Shown piece after piece: positions 9,072 through 18,105 of a stretch of 64,000 bases of DNA. The stretch lies in NCBI GenBank assembly GCA_947345935.1, contig CAMZZN010000006.1:1-64000 (forward strand), in the 5' to 3' direction. A model generated the notes under the pieces. The model was not told the DNA's origin. It saw nothing but the letters and a program-made list of their open reading frames with translations, and did no database searches. Each line of letters starts with the position of its first letter. Positions within the stretch are counted from its first letter, which is position 1. This stretch comes from an uncultured Ruminococcus sp. (GTDB taxonomy: Bacteria; Bacillota; Clostridia; Oscillospirales; Ruminococcaceae). A program made the translations under genes and the position numbers.

Positions 9072-9905
9072 TTATTTTACATATTCCAGCAGCCTGTCAA
9101 TACAAAGTTCAAATGCGCTGCCGTACCACATTTCATTTTTTTCAGGGAAAGTTTTTTCAATACAATCAGCGGTATAATTAACTGAAATATCGAGGGCTTG
9201 CTGTAGAGATTTTCCGAGAGCGACAGCCCCGGTAAACACACTTGCGAAAATATCGCCGGTACCGTGACAGCGGCAGTCGATATGCCTGCGCAAAGAATAA
9301 TAAAACTTGACGTTTTCCGAGTCATAGACCGCTGCGCCCTCTCTGCCGTCGCCAAAATCAACACCTGTCAGAACAGGCGTGGGACATCCGAGACCGACCA
9401 GTTTACGCAGCACTTCTTCGACATATTGTCTGTCATAAATTTCCCTGTAAGGAATCCCAAGCAAAAGAGACGCCTCTGTCATGTTCGGCAGGATATAGTC
9501 AGCCTTACCGCAAAGCCCTGCCATTGCGGTAACAAAATCTTCGTCAAATCCGGCGTACAGTCTGCCGAAATCAGCCATGGCAGGGTCTACTGCAATGAAA
9601 TTGTCAGCAGTGCCGAAATCATCAAAGAAATCCGATACCATGCTTATCTGCTCCCTTGAACCGAGATATCCCGTATATATGCCGGAAAATCTAAGATCAA
9701 GCCTTTTCCAGTGTTCTGCGATCTTCGGTATATCTTCCGTCAGGTCACGGAAAGTATACCCGGTAAATCCGCCGGTATGAGTTGAAAGAACAGCCGTTGG
9801 AATAACGGCTGTCTCAATTCCCATGGCGGAAATTATCGGCAAGGCCACAGTGAGCGAACATTTTCCGAAACAGGAAATATCCTGTATCGTTGCAATTTTT
9901 TTCAT
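9072..9905 (-). CDS. Pyridoxamine/pyridoxal kinase (PdxY/PdxK-like)
   Basis: About 277 aa. Ribokinase-fold B6 vitamer kinase: DISCFGKCSL near the N-terminus, STHTGGFTGYTF (pyridoxal-binding loop), LPNMTEASLLLG, and the anion hole and catalytic Asp in CRCHGTGDIFASVFTGA. It phosphorylates pyridoxal or pyridoxamine to make PLP. The track starts at a GTG (9914); the ATG at 9905 fits better with GAGAGAA as the ribosome binding site. It lies between the signalling locus and rfbB with short gaps and may be co-transcribed with both. Confidence 0.85.
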   Translation of the reverse strand: MKKIATIQDISCFGKCSLTVALPIISAMGIETAVIPTAVLSTHTGGFTGYTFRDLTEDIPKIAEHWKRLDLRFSGIYTGYLGSREQISMVSDFFDDFGTADNFIAVDPAMADFGRLYAGFDEDFVTAMAGLCGKADYILPNMTEASLLLGIPYREIYDRQYVEEVLRKLVGLGCPTPVLTGVDFGDGREGAAVYDSENVKFYYSLRRHIDCRCHGTGDIFASVFTGAVALGKSLQQALDISVNYTADCIEKTFPEKNEMWYGSAFELCIDRLLEYVK

Positions 9906-9926
9906 TTTATACACATTCTCTCATGA

Positions 9927-11384
9927 TTAATTATCCGAATCGCCGGAGCTGTTTTCCCTGCCGGCAGCCGTTTTCAGTATGCCCAGGATAACGTCTTTAT
10001 TTGCATATTCAGCATTGCTGAGGTATTTTTCACTGAACATCTCGCTGCTGCCGAATACTATAACATGATTGTTTCCTTTATCAGATGCAGCGATAACTGC
10101 GGCACACCTGCCATCGTCTTTTCCTTCTGCATCCTTTCCGCTTATTTCAGCGATCTTTGACTGCACAGGAGCTTCAAGTACTTTTGTAATCCCCTTGCTG
10201 TTATTATCAGCTTTGATTTCTTTGGTCATAGGGGCAATAATACCTGTTGATTCATAATCTGAACCACCTGCCATTTTTTTATCATCAACTGAAAGCTTGA
10301 TATTATACCCATAATTATAAGCAGAATTTTCATCCTTTATGTAGCATCCGTCGCTTTCATTATATATAAATCCTGCATTACCGACTTCTACATCCCATTC
10401 TTTAATGAACTCGTTTATATTTTTTGTTTCCGCATCGCTCATTGCCGGAATGTACAGAAGATTTTTATTATCATTTTCAAGGAACTTTTTCAGCTTTCCT
10501 ATCTGTTCCTCTTCCAGATCCACAGCAGGCATTGGAAGAACTATCATATCGTATTGCTGAGGATCAATTTCTCCGTCGGCTATATTCAATTCGCTGCATT
10601 CGAATCCGTTGTCCTGCGTAAACAGGCTGTTTCTCATACCATTAACGATATTTACATTATCTGATCCGGCAGAGATAACGGCGACTCTTATCGGACCTTT
10701 CTCCTGTTCAGGCTCTGTAACTTTCTCCGGGGCGGCAGTCGTTTCCGGTGCTATAGATGTACCGTCTGACGTTGTAGCTTCCGTTTCTGCCGGCACATCT
10801 CCCGGCAATGTTGTTTCTCCGGGAACGGTCGTCGGCTCTTTATCGTCGTGCCTGCTGTCGGATGAAGATACAGACGAACCATTTACGTCATTCCTGTCCT
10901 TTTTATTCTTCGTCAGAATTATTCCTGTCACCGACACTACTGCAGCCACAGCCAGAACGGCGCAGACAGCAACGATCCTGCTTTTACCGGATGATTTTCT
11001 GTCACGGGACATACTTTTAATTTCCGGAACGGCTTCCCCCGGCGAATCTGAAACTGCCGCCGGAACGTCATGTCTCTGCTGCGGCAAATCAGATGATACG
11101 GGAATTTTTGATGCCGAAATCTTATTTTCCACAGCAGACGGCTTTACAGCGTCCTGAACAGGACGAACATTCGGCTGATGCTTTGCCGGATCGCTTTCCT
11201 GCTGCATATTCTTTTGCGGAGACGTATTTTCTTTCATCAGCAGAAAATCCTCGTCGTCACGGAGCAGAAGCGTGATTTCCGGCGCTTTGAAATAGTTGTG
11301 TTCGCAGACAGAATTGTTATTCTCGCCGCAGAACCGGCAAAGTCCGGAGCTTTCAAGTTTTTTTCCGCATATTATGCAAAACAT
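9927..11384 (-). CDS. Zinc-ribbon membrane protein with an extracytoplasmic GldG-like domain
   Basis: 485 aa. The N-terminal zinc ribbon (CIICGKKL, CRFCGEN) should be cytosolic. A disordered linker is followed by one transmembrane helix at about residues 133-157 (IVAVCAVLAVAAVVSVTGIIL), a Thr/Pro-rich outer stalk, then a roughly 240-residue domain from IRVAVISAG onward. That domain resembles the GldG/DUF4350-type Rossmann-like fold (YDMIVLPMPAVDLEE, HVIVFGSSEMFS); this fold call is inferred from pattern only. It is the most distal gene of the VWA/PP2C/kinase run, 2 bp after the preceding ORF. It could be an outer-surface sensor or effector linked to the kinase through its zinc ribbon; no function is known. 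Confidence 0.6.
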   Translation of the reverse strand: MFCIICGKKLESSGLCRFCGENNNSVCEHNYFKAPEITLLLRDDEDFLLMKENTSPQKNMQQESDPAKHQPNVRPVQDAVKPSAVENKISASKIPVSSDLPQQRHDVPAAVSDSPGEAVPEIKSMSRDRKSSGKSRIVAVCAVLAVAAVVSVTGIILTKNKKDRNDVNGSSVSSSDSRHDDKEPTTVPGETTLPGDVPAETEATTSDGTSIAPETTAAPEKVTEPEQEKGPIRVAVISAGSDNVNIVNGMRNSLFTQDNGFECSELNIADGEIDPQQYDMIVLPMPAVDLEEEQIGKLKKFLENDNKNLLYIPAMSDAETKNINEFIKEWDVEVGNAGFIYNESDGCYIKDENSAYNYGYNIKLSVDDKKMAGGSDYESTGIIAPMTKEIKADNNSKGITKVLEAPVQSKIAEISGKDAEGKDDGRCAAVIAASDKGNNHVIVFGSSEMFSEKYLSNAEYANKDVILGILKTAAGRENSSGDSDN

Positions 11385-11386
11385 TT

Positions 11387-11977
11387 CTACACATCCTTTA
11401 TAATTATATATTTACTTTTATCTGTTGTCTCTATGCCGACCGCATCGTCTGTATCCTCCCGGATATAAACGACAGGATCGGATGTTTCAGGGTCTGTTTC
11501 GTAACCGTCTTCTCTTTCACATATTATTGCAACAATCAAAAAAATAAAAATAGTTATAGCGATTATAAATAAAATAATTTTAATCCTCTTTGATCTTTTT
11601 TCCTGCTGCTCTTTTTTAAGTTCGATCAGAAAATCATCATCGTCATCATGATCGTGCGTTTCATAGGGTATGCCCTCCCTGAACGCCGGAATTTCCTCCG
11701 AAGGCGGATATTCTTCCGGATACGGCTCGTGGATGCGGGTATAAACGGCGTCTCCGAATATATCGCCCTTTACCGGATCAGAAGATTTTTCTTCTTTCTC
11801 ATGCGGAACCGCATCCGCTGCCGGTTTTATATGCTTACCGGCATTTTCCTTTACAGAGTCATCATATTTTTTCATTTCCTCCGTAAGACGCAGTGAGTAT
11901 GATTTTTCAGTACCGCAAATAAAGCAGCTTCCCGAATCATCGGGATTATTCATTTCACACTTCACACATTTCCACAT
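11387..11977 (-). CDS. RanBP2-type zinc-finger membrane protein, function unknown
   Basis: 196 aa. The N-terminus MWKCVKCEMNNPDDSGSCFICG fits the RanBP2 zinc-finger pattern (W-x-C-x2-C-x3-N-x6-C-x2-C), unusual in bacteria. A charged, partly disordered region with a His/Asp stretch (HDHDDDDD) follows. One transmembrane helix lies at about residues 135-160 (IKIILFIIAITIFIFLIVAII), with a short outer tail. The ribosome binding site is GAGGATG before ATG. It sits between the kinase gene and the zinc-ribbon/GldG-like gene, so it probably belongs to the same system. No catalytic motif is visible. Confidence 0.6.
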   Translation of the reverse strand: MWKCVKCEMNNPDDSGSCFICGTEKSYSLRLTEEMKKYDDSVKENAGKHIKPAADAVPHEKEEKSSDPVKGDIFGDAVYTRIHEPYPEEYPPSEEIPAFREGIPYETHDHDDDDDFLIELKKEQQEKRSKRIKIILFIIAITIFIFLIVAIICEREDGYETDPETSDPVVYIREDTDDAVGIETTDKSKYIIIKDV

Positions 11978-12002
11978 ATTACATCCTCATTTTCATATAT
12001 CG

Positions 12003-13007
12003 TCATTTACCGCCGTTACTTTTCTTCATATTTATCACAAGACCGCTGCTTGTAACCCTCGAACCGGATTTTTCCGAAGATTTCTTTACAGACGTACGCT
12101 CGGCAACCTCAGGACTCTTTCCGCCAAGACGTCGGAATACCTCAAACGCATCAGGACGTTTTTCCGGATCGGCGCAAAGCATATCCCTGATAAGCTCACG
12201 GCTGCTTTTGTCAATCTCATCGGAGATCTGCGGCTCGTCCCCATTAAGAACAGCCTGTCCGAGGCAATCGTATCCTTCGCTGTAACCGGGATGCTTTCCA
12301 CAGAGAATAATATGGAAAAGTACGCCAAGAGCAAATACGTCCGATTTCGGAGTTACAGTCGCTTCCTCCTCAGCCATATAAAGAAGCATTTCCGGCGAAA
12401 AATAAACCTGATCTCCGGTCATATCGTCAGGCTCCGGCGGCTCGTCTTCAAGGAAACTGGCGTCAAAGTCTATTATCTTGACCGTAAAAAAGCCGCCTAC
12501 AGTTTCCTTGAGAATAAGATTTTCAGGTTTCAGATCGGAATGAACCACGTTTTTTTCTGCCAGCCGTGATATCTCATACGCAAGTATCTTAAGAATGATC
12601 TGCTTCTGCTCGTCGGATTTCTTAAAAATATCCATAAAACTCACGCCGCATGATCCGATCTTTTCCGTAACCAGGTAGTATGTATTCTTATCCTTGAAAA
12701 AGTCCAGCGGATTTACGATGTTGCTTCCGCCGCATTCAAGTATGGCTTTATAGACTCTCGAATGAGTACTGTACCATTCTTCGCACTGCTCCACCATTCT
12801 TACACGGAGAGACTCGTACATATCCGCATCCGGATCAGGAAATTTCGGTGTAAGGAATCTCTTGATAAAGAACTGCTTGCCGTATTTATACGCATATCCC
12901 CACGTACAGTTTCCGGCATTATTTGCGGTAAGCGGCTGCCTTATGATGAAGCCGTTTACAGCATAGGGAGAGAAACCGCTTGTTCCTATACTATTTTTTA
13001 CTTCCAT
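12003..13007 (-). CDS. Serine/threonine protein kinase, soluble
   Basis: 334 aa, no membrane segment. The kinase core has the ATP-binding lysine in FFIKRF, an alpha-C region in VRMVEQCEEW, and catalytic loop HSDLKPENLIL with Asp near residue 155 and the Asn conserved (HRD reads HSD). The metal-binding Asp is in IDFDAS (DFG reads DFD). Then come YFSPEML, the APE-like motif, and SDVFALGVLFHIIL. The usual glycine-rich loop is weak. A kinase of this kind beside VWA and PP2C genes fits the TerY-P triad described by comparative genomics of Ter systems (Anantharaman, Iyer and Aravind). The start codon overlaps the PP2C stop (TAATG), so the two are translationally coupled. Confidence 0.85.
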   Translation of the reverse strand: MEVKNSIGTSGFSPYAVNGFIIRQPLTANNAGNCTWGYAYKYGKQFFIKRFLTPKFPDPDADMYESLRVRMVEQCEEWYSTHSRVYKAILECGGSNIVNPLDFFKDKNTYYLVTEKIGSCGVSFMDIFKKSDEQKQIILKILAYEISRLAEKNVVHSDLKPENLILKETVGGFFTVKIIDFDASFLEDEPPEPDDMTGDQVYFSPEMLLYMAEEEATVTPKSDVFALGVLFHIILCGKHPGYSEGYDCLGQAVLNGDEPQISDEIDKSSRELIRDMLCADPEKRPDAFEVFRRLGGKSPEVAERTSVKKSSEKSGSRVTSSGLVINMKKSNGGK

Positions 13008-13999
13008 TATTTCAGTTCTCCGCTTTTCCTGATATAATCACGGGCGTAATACGACGTCTTATAACTCTCCCAAAGCTGTTTCAGCTGTTCTTCATCAGCT
13101 CCGTTCCGGCGTTCGATATAATTCTTCTGAACGTATATCTGACGCATATTATAGTACTTTTTCATATCATCAAAATCATCAAAACCGAAGCATGAGATCG
13201 CAAGAGTAAAATCGTCTCCGGTCACAGCCTTTATTCTATCTCTGAGACGTGCCTGCCATTGCGCAGGACTTGAGGATTCTTCCAGTGTCTGAAGTATCAC
13301 ATTTTCAAAATCCATAGGAGTAAGAAAATAGGCAAAGCATCCGTCCGTTGCGTTTATAAGCATAGAAGGACGTGAAAAAGCCAATGTTTCATTATGAAGC
13401 GTAAATGATCTGTCTCCGTTGGCAACATTGGTCAGAACGCCGTCCTCCCTGAGATTAAGAAAAGCATCATCGGCATTCGCATCAATATCGTCAGCCGTCA
13501 CCTGATAAAGTCCTTTATCGTCAAGTATATATCCTCTTGAATCGCCTGCCCAGAGATAATTGCATAAAGTAAAGTTGCCTGCTCCTATGGCAGTAATTAT
13601 ACTTACGGTAGTAGGAAAGCTCTTGCTGAGACTTCCGCCTACCTGTACTCCTCCGCTCGACATAAGTTTCTTTTTCACATTTGCAAGTTTTCCGGAAATA
13701 CATTCCTGAATCTGCTGAAAAAGCTGGAGCTGTTCCTTTTGATTTTTAACATTCTTAAATTTTTCTCCATGTCTCTTAAAGAATGCGTCTGCCGCAAACG
13801 CAGCCGTCTGAGAGCCTATATAAGCTCCCGTGCGACCGTTTACTTCAGGGTATCTCTTTCCGCCGATACCTCCGCAGCCGTCAAATACGCCTGTAACAAC
13901 AAGCCCGTTTTCATAGCAGCCAACAAATCCGGAATCCTCGCCGCAGTCCGGAACAGCTTCTGCATGAATAAAAAATGGTTTAATAGTTGAAAGATTCAT
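13007..13999 (-). CDS. PP2C-family protein phosphatase
   Basis: 330 aa. The PP2C metal-binding motifs appear in order: CGEDSGFV (motif 1 region), GVFDGCGGIGG, YLWAGDSRGYIL, INATDGCFAYF and GDDFTLAISC. PP2C enzymes are Mn/Mg-dependent Ser/Thr phosphatases. The coupled downstream kinase gene suggests they act on each other or on shared substrates, with the VWA and zinc-ribbon proteins as likely partners (inference). No transmembrane helix, so cytosolic. RBS is GAGGGAAC. Confidence 0.85.
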   Translation of the reverse strand: MNLSTIKPFFIHAEAVPDCGEDSGFVGCYENGLVVTGVFDGCGGIGGKRYPEVNGRTGAYIGSQTAAFAADAFFKRHGEKFKNVKNQKEQLQLFQQIQECISGKLANVKKKLMSSGGVQVGGSLSKSFPTTVSIITAIGAGNFTLCNYLWAGDSRGYILDDKGLYQVTADDIDANADDAFLNLREDGVLTNVANGDRSFTLHNETLAFSRPSMLINATDGCFAYFLTPMDFENVILQTLEESSSPAQWQARLRDRIKAVTGDDFTLAISCFGFDDFDDMKKYYNMRQIYVQKNYIERRNGADEEQLKQLWESYKTSYYARDYIRKSGELK

Positions 14000-14255
14000 T
14001 TTGTTCCCTCTGTATCACATAATAATCAGCCGCTGCGCCGCAGCATTATGCAGGCATCGGCGGTAATGGTTTTATTTCTTATAGGCGACACCGCACAAAG
14101 ATTGTGCGGCAGATGCGCAGTAAGACTTTTCGTCAGATTGTACAGAAATTTCGCAGGCATACTGTCGTATGTCAAGAAATTTATGTGTAAGATGACGGAA
14201 AATATTCAAGCAGATGACGTGCAAAGCCGTCAGGCGTGCTTTGTGCGATGTTGCC
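14000..14255. other. Non-coding, hairpin-rich gap inside the signalling locus
   Basis: These 256 bp between the VWA and PP2C genes contain no credible ORF but several short perfect palindromes: GCTGCGCCGCAGC (about 14032-14044), CCGCACAAAGATTGTGCGG (14091-14109) and CATACTGTCGTATG (about 14158-14171). It may be an mRNA processing or attenuation region, a remnant repeat, or a small RNA. The 77-, 90- and 119-aa ORFs on the track here are not convincing. Confidence 0.45.
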
Positions 14256-14978
14256 TTATATACTCTGTACGATTGCGCTGATGATCTCCTGATATTGTAT
14301 CTCCTTGAGTCCGCCTCCTGCAACGGAAGGAAAATGAATAACATTATTCCAGTTATTCACGATATTGTCCCAGGGATACTCGGTCTCGGGATCATAGCTG
14401 CCGGGTTCCTTGCCAGCCGGCGTATAAAGGATAAGTCTCTTGGCACGGCGATTTACATATCCGTTCTGCTCATTTTCCCACCAGTCGGTAAGCTCCCTGA
14501 AATCATTTGCCATACCTTCGGGATAATACTTCGATTCTTTTCCGAATCCGATAGGATGCGGCGGTGCATCTGACCAGAGAACAATGATCTGACGCCTTTT
14601 TGTTCCTATTGCGCTCCATTCCGAACGGATAGCATATCCTAAAGCCTCAAGACCGTCTTCTGGAATATCTCCGCCGCCGAAAGCCCTGATGCCTTTTACG
14701 GTGTCGGTAAACTCCTCGGTATCGTCCGGAAGCGAAAAGAAATCGGTAACGAGCATAGCGTCGTCCATATCCTCCAAATAGTCACGAAAAGCTATTACCT
14801 TTATCCTCACGGATTCAACACGCTTGCCTTTGGCATTGAGCGCATCCATAAGATCAGTATAAAAGCTCAAAGCATTTTCTTTTACCATATTAAGTACGGG
14901 ATTCATGCTTCCTGTTGCATCTATACAAAAAACAAGATCCACGGTATAGGTCATCTGACCCAGATTACCCTGCTGCAT
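14256..14978 (-). CDS. VWA-domain protein (TerY-like)
   Basis: 240 aa, essentially a single von Willebrand factor A domain. The MIDAS motif is CIDATGSMNPVL near the N-terminus (DxTGSM form), with further metal-site residues in FGGGDIPEDGLEAL (conserved D/E) and VLWSDAPPHP. No signal peptide, so cytosolic. VWA domains bind proteins through a divalent cation. With the PP2C and kinase genes downstream it forms a VWA/PP2C/kinase set like TerY-P. RBS is TTGGAGGT. It follows the four-zinc-ribbon gene by 15 bp. Confidence 0.85.
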   Translation of the reverse strand: MQQGNLGQMTYTVDLVFCIDATGSMNPVLNMVKENALSFYTDLMDALNAKGKRVESVRIKVIAFRDYLEDMDDAMLVTDFFSLPDDTEEFTDTVKGIRAFGGGDIPEDGLEALGYAIRSEWSAIGTKRRQIIVLWSDAPPHPIGFGKESKYYPEGMANDFRELTDWWENEQNGYVNRRAKRLILYTPAGKEPGSYDPETEYPWDNIVNNWNNVIHFPSVAGGGLKEIQYQEIISAIVQSI

Positions 14979-14993
14979 AAAATACCTCCAATA

Positions 14994-15611
14994 TCAAAGC
15001 TTTGGCGGCTTGTGGAAATTTCTCTCTGCCGCTCTGAGTTCCTTTTCTGTTATACCGCCGTTATCGACATGGACTGCCGGTTCAGATTTTGCAGCCGGCG
15101 AGCTGCAGATTACCGGTTCAGCGGTTTCTTCCGGCTTCGCTATGACTGTGCCGGTATCAACAGGATTGCCGCATACCACACAGGTATTGCTGCCAGGAGC
15201 GACAATGGCATTACAAAGAGGACATCTCCGGAGAATCTCCTCAAATAAATATCCGCAGTTACTGCAGAATTTTGAATCATCGTCGAAAGACGCACCGCAA
15301 GCGGGACATACCCTTTCTTCAGCCGCAGGCAGTACAGGATCAACCGCAGGCGAATCCGGCACAGAAATGAATGGAGCAGGTTCCTCATACCGCTTTCCGC
15401 ATACGCAGCAAAAGCAGGCGTCGTCATCCATAGCAGCGCCGCAGAACGGACATACTTTGTTTGCCGTTCCTGCTGAAATACTTCCGGATACAGGTGTTTC
15501 CGTAAATCTTGCAGGCTGAACGTCAGCGTCCAGTCTGAACCCGCATTCCATGCAGAATATACTGTCATCCGTCATAGATGCACCGCAGTTCGTGCAGTAA
15601 ATATTACCCAT
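14994..15611 (-). CDS. Protein with four tandem zinc ribbons
   Basis: 205 aa. Four Cys4 zinc ribbons are visible: CTNCGAS...CMECG, CPFCGAA...CCVCG, CPACGAS...CSNCG and CPLCNAI...CVVCG. Disordered linkers separate them, and there is a short C-terminal tail (TEKELRAAERNFHKPPKL) that may be a helix. There is no enzymatic motif or membrane segment. Proteins like this act as adaptors. As first gene of the signalling operon it may recruit targets to the VWA/kinase module. Its promoter is at 15722-15750. Confidence 0.75.
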   Translation of the reverse strand: MGNIYCTNCGASMTDDSIFCMECGFRLDADVQPARFTETPVSGSISAGTANKVCPFCGAAMDDDACFCCVCGKRYEEPAPFISVPDSPAVDPVLPAAEERVCPACGASFDDDSKFCSNCGYLFEEILRRCPLCNAIVAPGSNTCVVCGNPVDTGTVIAKPEETAEPVICSSPAAKSEPAVHVDNGGITEKELRAAERNFHKPPKL

Positions 15612-15721
15612 TTATCATTACCTCTTTTCTCAAAACTGCCAGGTAAGAAAGCAGCTTTTATATTTTCTGACAGTGTGCTGCCGTTTCAGTATAATATATC
15701 ATTATAAATTTCATACATATA

Positions 15722-15750
15722 ACTATACCATATTTATTGTTTTTAGTCAA
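15722..15750 (-). promoter_or_regulatory. Promoter of the zinc-ribbon/VWA/PP2C/kinase operon
   Basis: On the minus strand TTGACT (15745-15750) and TATAGT (15722-15727) are separated by 17 bp. The leader before the first start codon is about 105 bp. This is the only good SigA-type site seen upstream of the run of genes that may extend to rfbA. Confidence 0.65.
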
Positions 15751-15801
15751 GCTGTTGCAGCAAAATCATCGGAAATAATTACCGTTTTTTGACAAAAACA
15801 A

Positions 15802-15822
15802 CAGCGTCTTTATCAGACGCTG
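15802..15822 (-). terminator. Intrinsic terminator of the second solute-binding lipoprotein gene
   Basis: The CAGCGTCT stem with a TTATC loop is followed on the minus strand by TTGTTTTTG. Confidence 0.7.
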
Positions 15823-15833
15823 CCGCAGTAATC

Positions 15834-18023
15834 CTATTCATTTTCACTTATATAGATATCCGTCCTGTTCTTTATGTATAACGCTGCTTCCTCCGCAGTG
15901 CATTCTCCTGAAAAATAAGGCTGAGCTTCTTCCTGGACGATACAGTAAAGATCATGAGGCAGACCGTTAGTAGGACGCACTGCGCTCTTTATCACTCCGA
16001 CCGCCTGTGTCAGCTCTTCTTTCGTGAAATTTCCGTTGCTTTCCGCCATTTTCACAAGCTGCTGAAAGTCCTTGTTAAGAATCGGAAATTCCATATTCAC
16101 CCCCATCGCAAGACTTGAATTATTTCCAACGTACATGGACTTGATGAACTCCCATGCAGCGTCCTTATCGCTACATTTTTCCATTACCGATACATTGCAG
16201 GTCATAAATATCACATTACCCTCAGCGTTTTCCGAAGGATATCCGGCAAAGGTCACCGGTTCTGCAAACATATCGTAATGTCTCCTGAAATCAGAAAAAC
16301 CGGTTGCTGCAAAATCGCTAAAAAGCGCCTCGTCACGTCCGACGTCATACCACTCGCCGCTTTCTGCCTCCGGAAAACGATTGCAGAATTCAAGAAGTTT
16401 CTCCATATTACCAGTGTTAACGCTGTACTTTCCATCTTCACAGGAAATCGCATAATTTGAAAATGTCAGATAATCCGTGAGCATACTCGTTTTTGAAGCA
16501 CTGTTTTGAATAACGATTCCATCAGGAGCATTTTCTACAGCTGCAAGCATATCTTCAAAAGTCTGATCCTTTACGCCGGAAAATTTAGTTTTAACAGTCA
16601 TTGAACGCACAGAAAAAGATGTTGGCAGGGAATAAAGCTTCCCATCATACTCGTACGCTTCAAGGACATTGGGCATAAACATATCACGGCTGAGTTCATC
16701 GTCCATAATATCATACATATCTGCAAACGCACCTTTTCCTTTCAGATCGTAGGGCGTATTCATAAATACCGCCAGGTCAGGACCGTCTCCTGTAATAAGA
16801 TCCATAGCAAGCTGATCCATTCCGGTAGTGACCTGTTCGCCTTTTTCTTTATCATAAACGTCGTATTCATTATAGTAAACCGGTTCTATAGTGATATTCT
16901 TTCCTGATCTGTTAAACATCGCCACATGATTTGAAAAATCATCGGTCTGATAAAGTACCCCAAGTTTAAGCGCAACAGGTTCCTGCGGAGCATTCTCTTC
17001 CAGGATATCCGTAAGGAGAAGACAGAGCCTGTAACAAAGGGAAGTCTGATCGAAAATTCGGAGGATATAACCGTTTTCCACCGGGAATATGTCCGCTGCC
17101 GCCGCTTCGTTGATGCCAAGCTTCACATTCACGGCAAGTTCTGTCAGAGTATCTCCGCCGAGACCATAAATTCCGGTTTTTCCTGCAAAAACAATGTCAA
17201 ATTCATTTCCGCCGGAATAAATATGAGAAACCGGTTCGCCGGAATATTCAACAGAAAACATCTTATCCCCGACCAGAATCCCGGCTCCTGTTCCGCTATA
17301 AACGCCGCAGATAAGGTCGTCTCCGGCAGTAACGCCAATACCGCCTGTAACGTCATAGTCCTGAATCGGACATTCTTCAGCCTGACCGCCGGATTCATCG
17401 GCGGCGTACATTACTCCGCAGTAAAAATACAGCTTTCCGCCGCAGACAGCAAAATCCCTTATTTCATTATCATCCATTCCGGTTATTTCCGCTTTTGATA
17501 CAGCTTTCCCTTCAGCGGAAAATTTATATATTGAATGATAATATTCGGCATTTTCTTCATAGACATTCCAGTCAAAATCCTCGGCGTTCTGCTCCGGATC
17601 AAGATAATTATACGGAGATATACCGCCGTGGGTGATCTCCGTGACTGCCGCATACAGCGTTCCGTCGGCGGCACAGGCGAACCAGACGCCGATCTCCACA
17701 TTCTCATGAAAGCCTATTCCCGTATCACATAACGTATATTCTGAAAATTCTGCATCAGTGACGTAAAATCCGGGAACGATATTTTCATTGCTTCTGAAAG
17801 CAACTATATATTTTCCACTGCTCATTGGAGCGGCTGAAAGAACGTCTCCGGATTTTTCCGGCAAAGGCAATTCGTTGAGATGATAGCTTTTATCCGATTT
17901 CATGACCTCTGCTTTCCGTGACGAAACTTTTTCCGCAGTTCCGGAACCTATACCTGCCCTGTCGCATGATACTGCCGAAAAAAACATGACAAGCGACAAA
18001 ATAAATGCTGATGTGCGTTTCAT
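15834..18023 (-). CDS. Extracellular solute-binding lipoprotein, paralogue of 2191-4593
   Basis: 729 aa. Lipoprotein signal with lipobox (FSAVSCDRAG, Cys near residue 20). As in the 800-aa paralogue, a beta-rich N-terminal region of about 300 residues precedes a family-1 solute-binding fold (from about 350: LGVLYQTDDFSNHVAMFN, GDGPDLAVFM, KGAFADMYDIMDDE, AAWEFIKSMY), and the C-terminus has YFSGECTAEEAALYI. The shared architecture and tail define a small family. No ABC permease or ATPase genes are near. RBS AAAGGAAGAT before ATG. Confidence 0.8.
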   Translation of the reverse strand: MKRTSAFILSLVMFFSAVSCDRAGIGSGTAEKVSSRKAEVMKSDKSYHLNELPLPEKSGDVLSAAPMSSGKYIVAFRSNENIVPGFYVTDAEFSEYTLCDTGIGFHENVEIGVWFACAADGTLYAAVTEITHGGISPYNYLDPEQNAEDFDWNVYEENAEYYHSIYKFSAEGKAVSKAEITGMDDNEIRDFAVCGGKLYFYCGVMYAADESGGQAEECPIQDYDVTGGIGVTAGDDLICGVYSGTGAGILVGDKMFSVEYSGEPVSHIYSGGNEFDIVFAGKTGIYGLGGDTLTELAVNVKLGINEAAAADIFPVENGYILRIFDQTSLCYRLCLLLTDILEENAPQEPVALKLGVLYQTDDFSNHVAMFNRSGKNITIEPVYYNEYDVYDKEKGEQVTTGMDQLAMDLITGDGPDLAVFMNTPYDLKGKGAFADMYDIMDDELSRDMFMPNVLEAYEYDGKLYSLPTSFSVRSMTVKTKFSGVKDQTFEDMLAAVENAPDGIVIQNSASKTSMLTDYLTFSNYAISCEDGKYSVNTGNMEKLLEFCNRFPEAESGEWYDVGRDEALFSDFAATGFSDFRRHYDMFAEPVTFAGYPSENAEGNVIFMTCNVSVMEKCSDKDAAWEFIKSMYVGNNSSLAMGVNMEFPILNKDFQQLVKMAESNGNFTKEELTQAVGVIKSAVRPTNGLPHDLYCIVQEEAQPYFSGECTAEEAALYIKNRTDIYISENE

Positions 18024-18105
18024 AATTTATCTTCCTTTCCGTTCATAATCTTAGAAGCGCTCTGAATATAAAACGAACGAAAACGAAAATAGGTCAATTT
18101 ATTCA

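Noticed and set aside
9927-15611. Tellurium-resistance (Ter) operon
   Set aside because: Only the VWA/PP2C/kinase part is similar; no TerD, TerC, TerB or associated biosynthesis genes are present.
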